NCBI GenBank assembly: GCA_947446575.1
Contig: CANFHC010000017.1
Location: 1 to 64,000, forward strand
From: Bacteriovoracaceae bacterium
GTDB taxonomy: Bacteria > Bdellovibrionota > Bacteriovoracia > Bacteriovoracales > Bacteriovoracaceae
Direction of reading: 5' to 3'
Length of the DNA stretch: 64,000 nucleotides
Shown here: one piece after another, positions 33,845 to 42,033 of the stretch
How the letters are laid out: every line of letters begins with the position of its first letter
How positions within the stretch are numbered: the stretch's first letter is position 1
The notes under the pieces: model-generated
What the model was told of the DNA's origin: nothing
What the model saw: only the letters and a program-made list of their open reading frames with translations
Databases searched by the model: none
Made by a program: the position numbers and the translations under genes

Positions 33845-34569
33845 TGAAAGCAGATTACGAATATCCACTAGAGTATTTTATTCACAAATTAGATATTAAG
33901 AACGGCAAATTTGTCGACGTTGGGGCCAATGATGGAATCATCGGCAGTATGACTTACGGTTTAGAAAATAATGGCTGGAAAGGTATTTTAATCGAGCCCA
34001 ATCCCGTTTTGGTTGAGCGATTAAAGCAAGTTCGAACTTCTCCGGTGCTTCAATTTGCCATTTCATCTACTGAAGGAGAGTTACCTTTTTATATTGTTGA
34101 AGGACCTGACAATCTACACGGGCTTTCTCGTTTTAATTATACAAAAGAATTTGAAACGCATGTGAACAATAGCGGCGGAAAAGTTATTAAAATAATCGTC
34201 CATGTAAAAAAAATATCTAATATTATTAGTGAAATGAGTAATCTTGATAAGATTGATTTTTTAAAAATCGATGTTGAAGGCCATGAACTTGAAGTTTTAA
34301 AAAGTTTTGATTTTGATAAATTTCACCCCATGCTTATTGTAACAGAAGATAATTTCAAAGATGCCGATAAATCAGTGCGTAACTTACTGCACTCTAAGGG
34401 CTACGAAGTCATCGCACGCGATCGCATAAATTATTGGTTTGCTCCGAAAAGTGAAATAAATAAATTTTTGCCAGATTATTTACACGCAAAGTTTAGATTT
34501 CTACGTTGGGATATTAAAAGATCAATTTATAAAGTATTGAATAAAAAAATTCACACCGGAAATAATTAA
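33844..34569 (+). CDS. FkbM-family methyltransferase
   Basis: A 241-residue SAM-dependent methyltransferase. The SAM site VDVGANDG (24-31) is followed by WKGILIEPNP (acidic residue binding the ribose). IDFLKIDVEGHELEVLK contains the DVEGHE motif diagnostic of the FkbM family. Members O-methylate sugars or polyketides. The start codon overlaps the stop of the glycosyltransferase gene, so the pair probably modifies the same surface glycan. The 3' end overlaps the convergent glycosyltransferase gene by four bases. Confidence 0.85.
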   Translation: MKADYEYPLEYFIHKLDIKNGKFVDVGANDGIIGSMTYGLENNGWKGILIEPNPVLVERLKQVRTSPVLQFAISSTEGELPFYIVEGPDNLHGLSRFNYTKEFETHVNNSGGKVIKIIVHVKKISNIISEMSNLDKIDFLKIDVEGHELEVLKSFDFDKFHPMLIVTEDNFKDADKSVRNLLHSKGYEVIARDRINYWFAPKSEINKFLPDYLHAKFRFLRWDIKRSIYKVLNKKIHTGNN

Positions 34570-35558
34570 ACAGATCGGTAAATATCCAAGTACTGCTTCG
34601 CTGCTTTTTCCCAATTGAAATTTTTTGATCGCGCGATTAAGCGAGCTTTTTGCTCTATTGAAAAAGTTTGCATTCCTTTTTGAAAAACCTCTTTCATATG
34701 AAGTGCTTCAAAGTTTGAAAAATAAAAAGCATCAACTCCTCCAATTTCTGGTAGAGATGTTTTATCTGATAAAAATAAAGGCAAACCTAGGCTCATAGCT
34801 TCTGCAACCGGAAGACCGAAACCTTCAAGCAAAGAAGGAAAAATAAATGCAGATGCATTTTGGTAGTACCAAAGTTTTTCTTTTTCATCAATCGTTCCAA
34901 CAAGATGAATCCGATCACTTAATCCACAATCTAAAATTTCCTGCTGCATTTCTTTTGCGTAGGAGTGAAATGTCGTTCCCGCAATTATCAAATTGTATTC
35001 AGGAAGAATTTTCATGAAATCTATTAAGACATGGAAATTTTTTTTAGGAAGAACTGTTCCCACTGAAAACAGAAATGGCTTTTGTGGAAGTTTAGATGGG
35101 GCCATGCTCTCATCACCAAGAGTTATGCCGTTATAGATAACCTGTAGCTTTTTATTTTTAAGATCAAAGTTTTTAGCAACTTCACTTTGAGTATACTGTG
35201 AAATAAAAGTAATGATATCCGCGCGATCAATTTTTTTCTGCAAATTTTTTTTATAAATTTCACCCGAACCAAATTGAGTTTGCTCATTAAGTGCATTTAA
35301 ATCATGAATGGTAAGTATGTATTTTGTTATAGCCGACCTTGGAATATAAGGCGAGTCTTGATGAACAGCGTGAAACACTTCACTTTTAGGGAGAATAAAA
35401 GGAATTTTTTTAGCGAGCTTTTGAAATTTTCCAGGTATCCAATACCTGGGATGAAGATCGCTTTTATCAAAATATTTTTTTAAGTGAGCACAAAACTGTC
35501 CAAGTCCAGAATAGGGATCTTTAATTTTTTCAAAATCGATGAGAATACTTTTTTGCAT
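34566..35558 (-). CDS. Glycosyltransferase family 1/4
   Basis: A 330-residue GT-B glycosyltransferase. The C-terminal donor-binding half has FLFSVGTVLPKKNFHVLI, then a C-terminal FPSLLEGFGLPVAEAMSLG, the E-x7-E signature region, and LPLFLSDKTSLPEIGG. The N-terminal acceptor domain is short (about 160 residues). It probably builds cell-surface polysaccharide together with the convergent GT2/FkbM pair, though it is on the other strand. The ATG follows a hairpin whose right arm contains the Shine-Dalgarno sequence. Confidence 0.85.
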   Translation of the reverse strand: MQKSILIDFEKIKDPYSGLGQFCAHLKKYFDKSDLHPRYWIPGKFQKLAKKIPFILPKSEVFHAVHQDSPYIPRSAITKYILTIHDLNALNEQTQFGSGEIYKKNLQKKIDRADIITFISQYTQSEVAKNFDLKNKKLQVIYNGITLGDESMAPSKLPQKPFLFSVGTVLPKKNFHVLIDFMKILPEYNLIIAGTTFHSYAKEMQQEILDCGLSDRIHLVGTIDEKEKLWYYQNASAFIFPSLLEGFGLPVAEAMSLGLPLFLSDKTSLPEIGGVDAFYFSNFEALHMKEVFQKGMQTFSIEQKARLIARSKNFNWEKAAKQYLDIYRSV

Positions 35559-35562
35559 AGTA

Positions 35563-35582
35563 AAGGCTCCCTTGGGAGCCTT
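35563..35582 (-). terminator. Hairpin overlapping the glycosyltransferase ribosome site
   Basis: AAGGCTCC (35563-35570) pairs with GGAGCCTT (35575-35582) around CTTG. On the minus strand it starts 6 bases after the stop of the endonuclease gene and ends 5 bases before the glycosyltransferase ATG, with GGAG of the ribosome site in its second arm. It may be a terminator, a translation control element, or both. Confidence 0.6.
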
Positions 35583-35587
35583 TTATA

Positions 35588-36358
35588 TTAGAACTTACTG
35601 ATGTCGTTAGCAAGACCTGGGAAATCGATAAAAGGATTTCTGTTTCCTTGAACCGATTCAATAGCGTCGTTTCTGCTGATTTCTTCAAGATCTACTGGAT
35701 CTAGATCGTTCCATCTACGAAGAACTTCTTGTTCGTTTTTAGGAATGGCGATTTTGTATCTAACTGAGAAGTAGAAAAGCGCGCGAGCAACATTACCTTT
35801 ATGAGTTAGTGGTGGTTCAAAGCCATCATTTCCCCCAACTACTGGAGATCCATATTTTGAAGTTGAGCATTCATCTTTAGCTAAATCACCTGAGTCGTGT
35901 GAGACGTCAGTGAAGTTATCATTCCCACGGATGCTGTTAGCTTTTGAGTCACTTGGGAAAAGGTGGTGAAGGTCAGATTTTTGCATTTCAGTTGGGTATC
36001 CACCAGTGAACTTACTTTGTGGCCAAGTGTGTTCACAATTGATTTTTGTACCATCTGGGATTCTTCCTGGAGCAACTCCAGCAGATGCACCAAATCTTTT
36101 TTGGCAGTAAACATCAGTGATGTAACTTCCACTGCTATCCGTTTTTAAAAACATTTTTCCGAAAAGAATTTTTCTCGCTCCATCGTAACCAAGAACAATT
36201 TGATTAGCAGAAGTCAGAAGATTAAGAGCAGATTTTAGCTCGTCATTTTTAAGAGCATGGGTAGAAATTTTAGAAGTTAGGTCTGCTGGATAATATTTTA
36301 AATCAGCAAAGGCACTCGTGAAAATAAAGAACAAAAATAAAGCGATTGTGGTTTTCAA
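35588..36358 (-). CDS. Secreted endonuclease I
   Basis: A 256-residue nuclease if started at TTG 36358, which has AAAGGGA six bases upstream and gives an immediate signal peptide (MKTTIALFLFFIFTSAFA). A longer ATG start at 36412 would put a polar stretch before the signal. Motifs of the EndA/NucM family are clear: INCEHTWPQSKF with the catalytic His, KSDLHHLFPSDSKANSIRGN, FEPPLTHKGNVARALFYF and RNDAIESVQGNRNPFIDFP. It cleaves DNA and perhaps RNA outside the cytoplasm. A close paralogue lies just upstream. Confidence 0.9.
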   Translation of the reverse strand: MKTTIALFLFFIFTSAFADLKYYPADLTSKISTHALKNDELKSALNLLTSANQIVLGYDGARKILFGKMFLKTDSSGSYITDVYCQKRFGASAGVAPGRIPDGTKINCEHTWPQSKFTGGYPTEMQKSDLHHLFPSDSKANSIRGNDNFTDVSHDSGDLAKDECSTSKYGSPVVGGNDGFEPPLTHKGNVARALFYFSVRYKIAIPKNEQEVLRRWNDLDPVDLEEISRNDAIESVQGNRNPFIDFPGLANDISKF

Positions 36359-36479
36359 TGTCTTCCCTTTGGTAAAAATTTCTTTAAGCCTCAGGGAAGA
36401 TAGAATAGTCAATTAGGTTTGGCCAATAGATAGCATTAGTTTTATCTAATAAAATACTTACTTTTTTCTGTAAGAAAAA

Positions 36480-37286
36480 TTAAAATTTCGAGATGTCTTG
36501 CGCTAAATTTGGATAATCGATAAATGGATTGCGGTCACCTTGAAGTTTTTCAATCGCATCATTTCTAGCCATTTCAGCATCATCAACAGGATCCTGATCA
36601 TTCCATTTTCTTAAAAATGTTTGTTGCTCATTGCTCATAATCATTTTGTAGCGAACTGCAAAATAAAAAAGTGCGCGTGCAACATTTCCTCTGTGTTCAG
36701 CTGGTGGTTCAAAGAAAGTGTGTCCACCTGAAATAACTGATGCTCCCGATTTACTAGCATCACAATTTTTTAAATTTAAATTTGTTTCCACTTCAGCAAA
36801 ATCAAAATTTCCGCGAGTCGAATTCGCTTTTGAGTCAGTAGGGAACAAATGATGCATGTCTGATTTTTGAAGTTCGTTATTAAAAGCGTGGCTGAATTTA
36901 CTTTGAGGCCATGTGTGTTCGCAATTAATTTGAGTTTCATTAATTGGAACTTGCACTTCACGGTTACAATAAACTTCTTTTAAAAATGATCCACGACTAT
37001 CTGTCGTCACATGCAATTGTGTATAAAGATATTTTCGAGCTAATCCATAGCCCACAGGTGTGTGTGATATACATTTTCCTTTTTTAGCATCACAACCAAG
37101 TAGGTCGTTACCACTCGCAAGGCGAGTATGAGCAGAACTTAAAAGAGTGAAAAGTGCATCTTTTAAATCTTGGTCTTTTAATTCATGATGAGAGATTTGA
37201 TTTTGTAAATCACTTGGGTAATAAACACTATTTGCTTGCGAGAGAATTGGGAGCAGGAGAGTGAAAAGCAAAATCATTTTTTTCAT
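36480..37286 (-). CDS. Secreted endonuclease I paralogue
   Basis: A 268-residue paralogue of the neighbouring endonuclease. Start ATG 37286 is preferred over 37292 because AAGGA lies six bases before it. The signal peptide ends near QANS. It shares INCEHTWPQSKF, KSDMHHLFPTDSKANSTRGN, FFEPPAEHRGNVARALFYF and DAIEKLQGDRNPFIDYP with its partner. It differs by an insertion with two cysteines (LLGCDAKKGKCIS, about residues 60-72), absent from the other copy. The head-to-tail arrangement with 121 bases between indicates tandem duplication. Confidence 0.9.
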   Translation of the reverse strand: MKKMILLFTLLLPILSQANSVYYPSDLQNQISHHELKDQDLKDALFTLLSSAHTRLASGNDLLGCDAKKGKCISHTPVGYGLARKYLYTQLHVTTDSRGSFLKEVYCNREVQVPINETQINCEHTWPQSKFSHAFNNELQKSDMHHLFPTDSKANSTRGNFDFAEVETNLNLKNCDASKSGASVISGGHTFFEPPAEHRGNVARALFYFAVRYKMIMSNEQQTFLRKWNDQDPVDDAEMARNDAIEKLQGDRNPFIDYPNLAQDISKF

Positions 37287-37402
37287 GAACATTCCTTTTT
37301 TTGGCTTTCAATTTATGAAAACGATAAAGAATGGATATTAGTTTGGCTAATTTATTTTATTAGGTGAAAGTTTTTTTTTGATTAAGGAATTATTTTGGGA
37401 AC

Positions 37403-38671
37403 TTAATGGCCCCAAATTTTTTCTAAACGTTTCTTTAAACCATCTTCTTTGCCTTCAGAAGTTGGTTCGTAGAATTTGGGAATGGGATCATTTGTGTAAT
37501 TTTGTTTAATGAAATGATTTTCATAAGAATGCGGATACAAATATTTTTGTGCGTTTGGTGGAGGAAAATTTTTAAGATGATCGGGCACATTTATTGTTGC
37601 TTGTGATTTCACAAATTCCAGAGCGTGATCAATTGCTAGGTAAGCAGCATTACTTTTATAAGTAGAAGCTAAATAAGTCGTTGCTTGAGCGAGAATAATT
37701 CTCGCTTCAGGCATTCCAATTTGTGAAACAGCTGTAAGGGCCGTCATTGCAAGAGTCACCGCGGTTGGATCGGCATTGCCCACATCTTCGCTAGCAAAAA
37801 TAACTAACCTTCGTGCGATAAAAACTGGATCTTCTCCACCGTCGATCATAACTGCAAGCCAATGAATCGCTGCTTGTGGATCACTCCCACGCATTGATTT
37901 AATAAATGCTGACACCACATCGTAGTGACGATTGCCGCCTTTATCAAAAGCGCGGGCATTTTCTATAATGAGAGTTTTCACATCTTCTTTAGAAGGATTA
38001 GAAAGTTTACTAGCAGCTTCAAGCGAATTGAGCGCAACGCGAGCATCTCCACCAGCAAAGTCTGCAATTACTTTTAAAAGCTCATCAGCTAAATCAATTT
38101 TAAATTTAGGTTTAGTCTGCAAAAGAATTTTATAAATATCTTCTGAGCTTAATTCTTTTAACTGCACGATATGGGTTCGTGACAAAAGCGCTTTGTTAAC
38201 CGATACGCGGGGATTCTCAGTGGTGGCCCCAATTAATGTAAAAGCGCCTTCTTCTATATACGGAAGCAAGGCATCTTGTTGGGCCTTATTGAAGCGGTGA
38301 ATTTCATCGATAAAAATAATAGCTTCAAGACTTTGGCGCTCGCGCATCTCTTGGGCCCCAGCGATGAGCTTCTTTAAATCGGCCACTCCGCCTAGGACAG
38401 CATTAAAAGTATAGAATTCTTTCCCAGATCGCTTGGCCAGGAGGCGTGCGAGTGTTGTTTTTCCCGTGCCAGATGGTCCGAAGAGGATAATGCTTGGGAA
38501 ATTTTTTTCTTTTAAATAGGGATAACTTTTAAAAATTTGAGTATGACCGATAAACTCCTCGAACACCTCTGGACGAGACAGATGGGCCAATGGAGGCAAT
38601 ATTTTCCCCTTGGAAGCATTACCTTCCTCATTTAGAGTTGTGTCAAAGAGTCCTTTTTGCGTTTTTTGCAT
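37403..38671 (-). CDS. rarA: Replication-associated recombination ATPase RarA (MgsA)
   Basis: A 422-residue AAA+ ATPase acting at stalled forks. Walker A LFGPSGTGKTTLA is at about 63-75 and Walker B IIFIDEIHRF at about 117-126. Sensor 1 GATTENPRVS and the sensor 2 region follow, then the RarA C-terminal tetramerisation domain (RGSDPQAAIHWLAVM, ASEDVGNADP, YLYPHSYENHF). Length is normal. It is divergent from rpsU, whose promoter begins 20 bases upstream of its start codon. Confidence 0.95.
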   Translation of the reverse strand: MQKTQKGLFDTTLNEEGNASKGKILPPLAHLSRPEVFEEFIGHTQIFKSYPYLKEKNFPSIILFGPSGTGKTTLARLLAKRSGKEFYTFNAVLGGVADLKKLIAGAQEMRERQSLEAIIFIDEIHRFNKAQQDALLPYIEEGAFTLIGATTENPRVSVNKALLSRTHIVQLKELSSEDIYKILLQTKPKFKIDLADELLKVIADFAGGDARVALNSLEAASKLSNPSKEDVKTLIIENARAFDKGGNRHYDVVSAFIKSMRGSDPQAAIHWLAVMIDGGEDPVFIARRLVIFASEDVGNADPTAVTLAMTALTAVSQIGMPEARIILAQATTYLASTYKSNAAYLAIDHALEFVKSQATINVPDHLKNFPPPNAQKYLYPHSYENHFIKQNYTNDPIPKFYEPTSEGKEDGLKKRLEKIWGH

Positions 38672-38690
38672 ATTTTAGCGTATTTCTTGG

Positions 38691-38719
38691 TTGACTGAAA
38701 ATCGGGCTTATCTTACAGT
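38691..38719 (+). promoter_or_regulatory. Promoter of rpsU
   Basis: TTGACT at 38691-38696 and TACAGT at 38714-38719 are 17 bases apart, a near-consensus sigma-70-type promoter. Transcription should begin near 38726 and give a leader of about 70 bases before the S21 start. Confidence 0.6.
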
Positions 38720-38797
38720 GGTAAAACTTTTTTCACTAGTTTTTTCCTACAATATTCTTGTAGCTCTCTAATGTTAATAAAGAGGAGGTGACTTAAA

Positions 38798-39028
38798 ATG
38801 GCTCAAGATCCACAATCAGCAATTACCGTTATGATCGATGAAAGATCTGGCGTAGAACGTTCTTTGAAGAAATTCAAAAGAATGTGTGAATCTTTCGGCG
38901 TAGTACGCGAGTACAGAAAACGTCAAGAGTACAAAAAACCTTCTGTTAAACACAAAGAAAAAGTTGAAGCAGCAGAAAAAAGAAGAAAGAAGACAGCAAT
39001 GAAATTTACAAGAGTTTCAAAGTATTAG
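38798..39028 (+). CDS. rpsU: 30S ribosomal protein S21
   Basis: A 76-residue basic ribosomal protein. The N-terminal half MIDERSGVERSLKKFKRMC and the RKRQEYKKPS segment match S21, which binds near the 3' end of 16S rRNA and helps start translation on mRNA. A very strong ribosome site (GAGGAGGTGA) lies 7 bases before the ATG. The C-terminal Lys/Arg tail is normal. It is monocistronic between its own promoter and terminator. Confidence 0.95.
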   Translation: MAQDPQSAITVMIDERSGVERSLKKFKRMCESFGVVREYRKRQEYKKPSVKHKEKVEAAEKRRKKTAMKFTRVSKY

Positions 39029-39066
39029 TTTTTATCTTCGCTTTTTATACAATTAAGAAAGCAATT

Positions 39067-39095
39067 AAAGGCCCGAAGAATTTCGGGCCTTTTTA
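39067..39095 (+). terminator. Terminator of rpsU
   Basis: An 11-bp stem AAAGGCCCGAA/TTCGGGCCTTT (39067-39077 with 39082-39092) has a 4-base loop and is followed by a T-rich run. It also lies just past the stop of the convergent phhB gene and can serve both. Confidence 0.9.
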
Positions 39096-39098
39096 TTT

Positions 39099-39371
39099 TT
39101 AGAGTAAGTCGATTTTTTTTGCAAGGCTGAAGTCTTTTTCACCAACTCCATCTTCGTCGTGAGTTGTTAAATAAACAATGCATTTACCAAAGCTCACCAT
39201 TAAGTCAGGATGATGATTTTCTTTATTAGCAAGCCAAGCTAGAGCGTTAACAAACGAAATAGTTTTTAAATACGATTTAAAGCTGAATTCTTTTTCGAGA
39301 GATTTTTTCTCTTCATTATAAGACCAGTTGCAGATTTTTTTTAATTCATTCTCAATTTCACTTTTATTCAT
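39099..39371 (-). CDS. phhB: Pterin-4a-carbinolamine dehydratase
   Basis: A 90-residue enzyme that recycles the pterin cofactor used by phenylalanine hydroxylase. Start ATG 39371 overlaps the end of phhA by 8 bases; the in-frame upstream ATG would lie inside phhA. The active-site motif ENHHPDL (about 51-57) and the later THDEDGVGEKDF are typical. Its place directly behind phhA confirms the role: it dehydrates the hydroxypterin formed in the hydroxylation step. Confidence 0.9.
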   Translation of the reverse strand: MNKSEIENELKKICNWSYNEEKKSLEKEFSFKSYLKTISFVNALAWLANKENHHPDLMVSFGKCIVYLTTHDEDGVGEKDFSLAKKIDLL

Positions 39372-40170
39372 AGTTTTTACCTTTCTTTTTCTTCCGTTCA
39401 AATTTGGCGGGAAAATCAGCCAGCGACATTGAAAGTTGGGCCAGCTCTACAGGTTTAATGTCTATGAGCTTAAAGAGGTCTTCAAAACTTTCTATGAAAA
39501 AATAAACTGGTTGCAAAATGTCTATGCGAAAAGGAGTTCTTAGTGCCGTGAGTGGATCTAGCGGCAGACGCTCTGGAATTGAGCTTTCTACAGAATATAT
39601 AATTTCAGATTTTGAAGATAAAATCCCTCCCCCATAAGCTTTATATTGATTGTCTTCTTTAATTAAACCAAATTCAATCGTAAACCAGAATAATCGAAAC
39701 ATGCGCATCTGAGTTTTTTTATCTGCTAAAAGAGCAAGTTTTCCATATTGATGCATAAACTCTGCATAGGGAGCATTTGTTAAAAGTGGGCAATGGCCAA
39801 AGAGTTCATGAAAAACATCTGGTTCTTCGATATAGTCAATTTCCTCTGGAATTCGAATAAAATTTGCAGCTGGAAATTTTTTCTTTGATAATAATGTAAA
39901 AAACTCATCTGGTTGAATTAAGGCCGCTACTGGAGCAACTCCCCATCCTGTATGTTGATTCAAAATTTCAGTGATCTCTCCATCCTGAGGAATTCGATCA
40001 GAAAAATTTAAAAGCTCTACACCTTTTATAAATTCTCTTGAAGCACGTTCTTGTATTAATCCTTTTTGACGATGCAAAAGGTAGGACCACGTTTGATTTT
40101 CTTCTTTTGTATAATGGGCAATACCAAATTCATCGAGCGCAATAGACTGGTAGACGTGTCTTTTTTTCAA
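39364..40170 (-). CDS. phhA: Phenylalanine 4-hydroxylase
   Basis: A 268-residue monomeric bacterial-type enzyme that converts phenylalanine to tyrosine with O2 and tetrahydropterin. The non-heme iron ligands are visible: His121 and His126 in PDVFHELFGHCPLL and Glu167 in RLFWFTIEFGL. No N-terminal ACT domain is present, as usual for bacterial forms. The gene overlaps the upstream SRPBCC gene by four bases and phhB by eight, so three genes are co-translated. Confidence 0.95.
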   Translation of the reverse strand: MKKRHVYQSIALDEFGIAHYTKEENQTWSYLLHRQKGLIQERASREFIKGVELLNFSDRIPQDGEITEILNQHTGWGVAPVAALIQPDEFFTLLSKKKFPAANFIRIPEEIDYIEEPDVFHELFGHCPLLTNAPYAEFMHQYGKLALLADKKTQMRMFRLFWFTIEFGLIKEDNQYKAYGGGILSSKSEIIYSVESSIPERLPLDPLTALRTPFRIDILQPVYFFIESFEDLFKLIDIKPVELAQLSMSLADFPAKFERKKKKGKNYE

Positions 40171-40604
40171 GCAAATTCACTTTTATAAATTGGGACGCGA
40201 TAGAAAAACATTGCATAGAGCGCTGGATATAAGAGCAAATCGAGCGCAACGTTTCCGCTGGTGTACTCAATATCATCAACGATGTAAGAGGCCAGCTCAT
40301 TTATTTTTTGTACGCGATGAATGTGAGTCCATTTTTTTAGTGGAGGAGGAAGAACTACTCCAACATCAACAAAGTAAATTTCGTAATCGCCCTGAAAGTC
40401 ACCAGTAATATGACTGACCCAACGCTGTTTTTTTCCAAAGGTAACCATGTTCAAATGAACTTCGTCACCTTTTTTACAGCCATCAAAACGCTCTACTTCA
40501 AGTTTAACAAAGGGAGGCTTTAGAGCACGAAAGAGCTCTATATTAAACTTAGAAAAAACAAGTTGAAAGTTTTTTTCAATACGGGTCTTAATAATGATTT
40601 TCAT
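40167..40604 (-). CDS. SRPBCC-like ligand-binding domain protein
   Basis: A 145-residue protein with the START/SRPBCC pattern: KIIIKTRIEKNFQLVF at the N-terminus, PPFVKLEVERFDGCKKGDEV, then strands to WTHIHRVQKI, and a final long helix (SGNVALDLLLYPALYAMFFYRVP). Such proteins bind hydrophobic small molecules. It is the first gene of the phhA-phhB operon, overlapping phhA by four bases, so it may handle a pterin or aromatic compound; that link is inferred only from position. Confidence 0.65.
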   Translation of the reverse strand: MKIIIKTRIEKNFQLVFSKFNIELFRALKPPFVKLEVERFDGCKKGDEVHLNMVTFGKKQRWVSHITGDFQGDYEIYFVDVGVVLPPPLKKWTHIHRVQKINELASYIVDDIEYTSGNVALDLLLYPALYAMFFYRVPIYKSEFA

Positions 40605-40617
40605 AAATGGTAATTTT

Positions 40618-41175
40618 TTAAGCAGCAGCTTTTTTTAGCGAGTACTTAATCCTCTGGTTATTATACAGCGAGCTAAACGGACTTAACCAGCAATTTTCGC
40701 TTAGACGAAAGGTAACTTTATGTTGATTGATTTTTGGTTCAGTCTTGATGAATGTTTTTGGAAACAATGCTAACGGAGCTTTCTCTAGAATAAATTCAAC
40801 TTTTTTATCACTAGATAGTTTTCCGGAATACAAAGCGGCTAAGCAAACATAAGCACCATAATGATTGGCCTCAATAACGATATTAGTCTTTTTTGATTGA
40901 TTGATTTCAGCAATTAATTTTTTTGCATCAAGATTGAGTGAAAAAGGAGAAAGATGGCGGTAGTAGTTTAAAATTTTGCGGTGAGTGCGAGAAAGATTTT
41001 TTTTCTCTTCAGCGGTTAAATTTAAGTTATCAAAGCTAGACATCATTGTATCTGTGATGTTTTCTTCAAAACCTTCTCTAAAAGATGGAGTTTCATATTC
41101 AAGGAATGCATTTTTACGAGACGTCTTAGCACCAACAAAGAGAATAGTGCCTTTAAAACTAATGGACTTACTCAT
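40618..41175 (-). CDS. Unrecognised 185-residue protein
   Basis: Start ATG 41175 (begins MSKSISFKG) is chosen because AGGAA lies 8 bases upstream; a longer start at 41232 lacks one. The central NIVIEANHYGAYVCLAALYSG (20 of its residues form a strand-turn-helix) resembles the nucleophile elbow of alpha/beta hydrolases, but the usual GxSxG is replaced by ANHYGA, so catalysis by a serine is unlikely. The C-terminus is basic (YSLKKAAA). No family is assigned. It lies upstream of the phh operon on the same strand with a 13-base gap and may be co-transcribed with it. Confidence 0.6.
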   Translation of the reverse strand: MSKSISFKGTILFVGAKTSRKNAFLEYETPSFREGFEENITDTMMSSFDNLNLTAEEKKNLSRTHRKILNYYRHLSPFSLNLDAKKLIAEINQSKKTNIVIEANHYGAYVCLAALYSGKLSSDKKVEFILEKAPLALFPKTFIKTEPKINQHKVTFRLSENCWLSPFSSLYNNQRIKYSLKKAAA

Positions 41176-41314
41176 AAAAAATTTCCTGGTAGGGTTTCTT
41201 ACATAATAAACCCTATCGGCAATAATCTTCAAATTATGAGTAATTTACTAAATTTTTTCGTAAAAATAGTGGGTTAAGATGTTGATAGTATTTGTTTAAG
41301 TGCCCATTATTAGG

Positions 41315-41360
41315 GGACATTAAATTTTTTTAATCTAAGTTAAATGTCGTTTTAATGTCC
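41315..41360. promoter_or_regulatory. Inverted repeat upstream of small secreted protein genes
   Basis: GGACATTAAA (41315-41324) and TTTAATGTCC (41351-41360) are perfect 10-base inverted repeats. A third half-site-like AAATGTCG starts at 41343. The cluster sits about 70-115 bases before the gene at 41429, so a regulator-binding site or leader hairpin is possible. Confidence 0.4.
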
Positions 41361-41428
41361 GTGGACGATAGTATGGGTAGGAAATAATTTAGGGTTTGAA
41401 GAAACTCAACACACACCTGGGAGAATTT

Positions 41429-41659
41429 ATGAAATTTCTACTTGCACTAGCTCTTTTAACATCAGTTGCATTTGCTGAAGAAGCTAAAAAAGAAGATCAC
41501 AAAATGGAAGCTAAAAAAGAAGAAAAAGCAATGGTAGCTCCAGAGAAAAAAGAAGACAAGAAAGCAGCTTACAAAGCAGCTAAAGAAACTTGTTTAAAAG
41601 AAAACAAAGATCTTAAAGGTAAAGACCTTAAAGAATGCATCGTTTCTAAAAACAAATAA
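41429..41659 (+). CDS. Small secreted Lys/Glu-rich protein
   Basis: A 76-residue protein from ATG 41429 (GGGAGA upstream). The signal peptide is MKFLLALALLTSVAFA; an upstream start at 41396 would spoil it. The mature 60 residues are mostly Lys, Glu and Ala with two cysteines (ETCLKE and KECIVS) near the C-terminus. A similar gene follows 62 bases later. Both look like abundant periplasmic proteins with biased codon use (many GCT, AAA, GAA). No function is known. Confidence 0.75.
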   Translation: MKFLLALALLTSVAFAEEAKKEDHKMEAKKEEKAMVAPEKKEDKKAAYKAAKETCLKENKDLKGKDLKECIVSKNK

Positions 41660-41721
41660 TTAATTACTTACTTTGATAAAAAGCAAAATAATTTGCTTTA
41701 ATTAACACGACGGAGAATCAC

Positions 41722-41943
41722 ATGAAAAACGCAATCGTAATCGCTCTAGCACTAGTATCAGTAGCTTCATTCGCAGGAACTAAAGCTTCTAAAGAAACTG
41801 TAAAAGCTTGTAAAGCAGAAGTTAAAGGAATGAAAGGCGCTGAAAAGAAAGAAGCTTACAAAGCTTGTTTAGCTAAAGCTGCTCCAGCTGCAGAAGCAAA
41901 AACTGAAGCTCCAGCTGCTGCTCCAGCTCCAGCTGCAAAATAA
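41722..41943 (+). CDS. Small secreted Lys/Ala-rich protein
   Basis: A 73-residue protein with a signal peptide (about 1-18, MKNAIVIALALVSVASFA). The mature part has two cysteines in Lys-rich surroundings (VKACKAE, YKACLAK) and a Pro/Ala tail (about 53-73). It appears paralogous to the gene just upstream: same length, same two-Cys layout, same composition. GGAGAA precedes the ATG. A strong terminator follows, so the two small genes probably form one highly expressed transcript. Confidence 0.75.
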   Translation: MKNAIVIALALVSVASFAGTKASKETVKACKAEVKGMKGAEKKEAYKACLAKAAPAAEAKTEAPAAAPAPAAK

Positions 41944-41973
41944 TTATTACCTTTTAGTAATATATTAAAAAGA

Positions 41974-42005
41974 AAGGGGGGATTCGAAGAATCCCCCTTT
42001 TTTTT
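41974..42005 (+). terminator. Strong intrinsic terminator
   Basis: GGGGGATTC pairs with GAATCCCCC (41977-41985 with 41989-41997) around a GAA loop, flanked by AAAG and a run of 8 T. It ends the two small-protein genes and separates them from the response regulator 29 bases later. Confidence 0.95.
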
Positions 42006-42033
42006 GTGCAATTTCCTTTCTATACTTCAGCCT

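Noticed and set aside
40618-41175. Active alpha/beta hydrolase
   Set aside because: The expected GxSxG is ANHYGA, so the serine nucleophile is missing; kept as an unrecognised protein.
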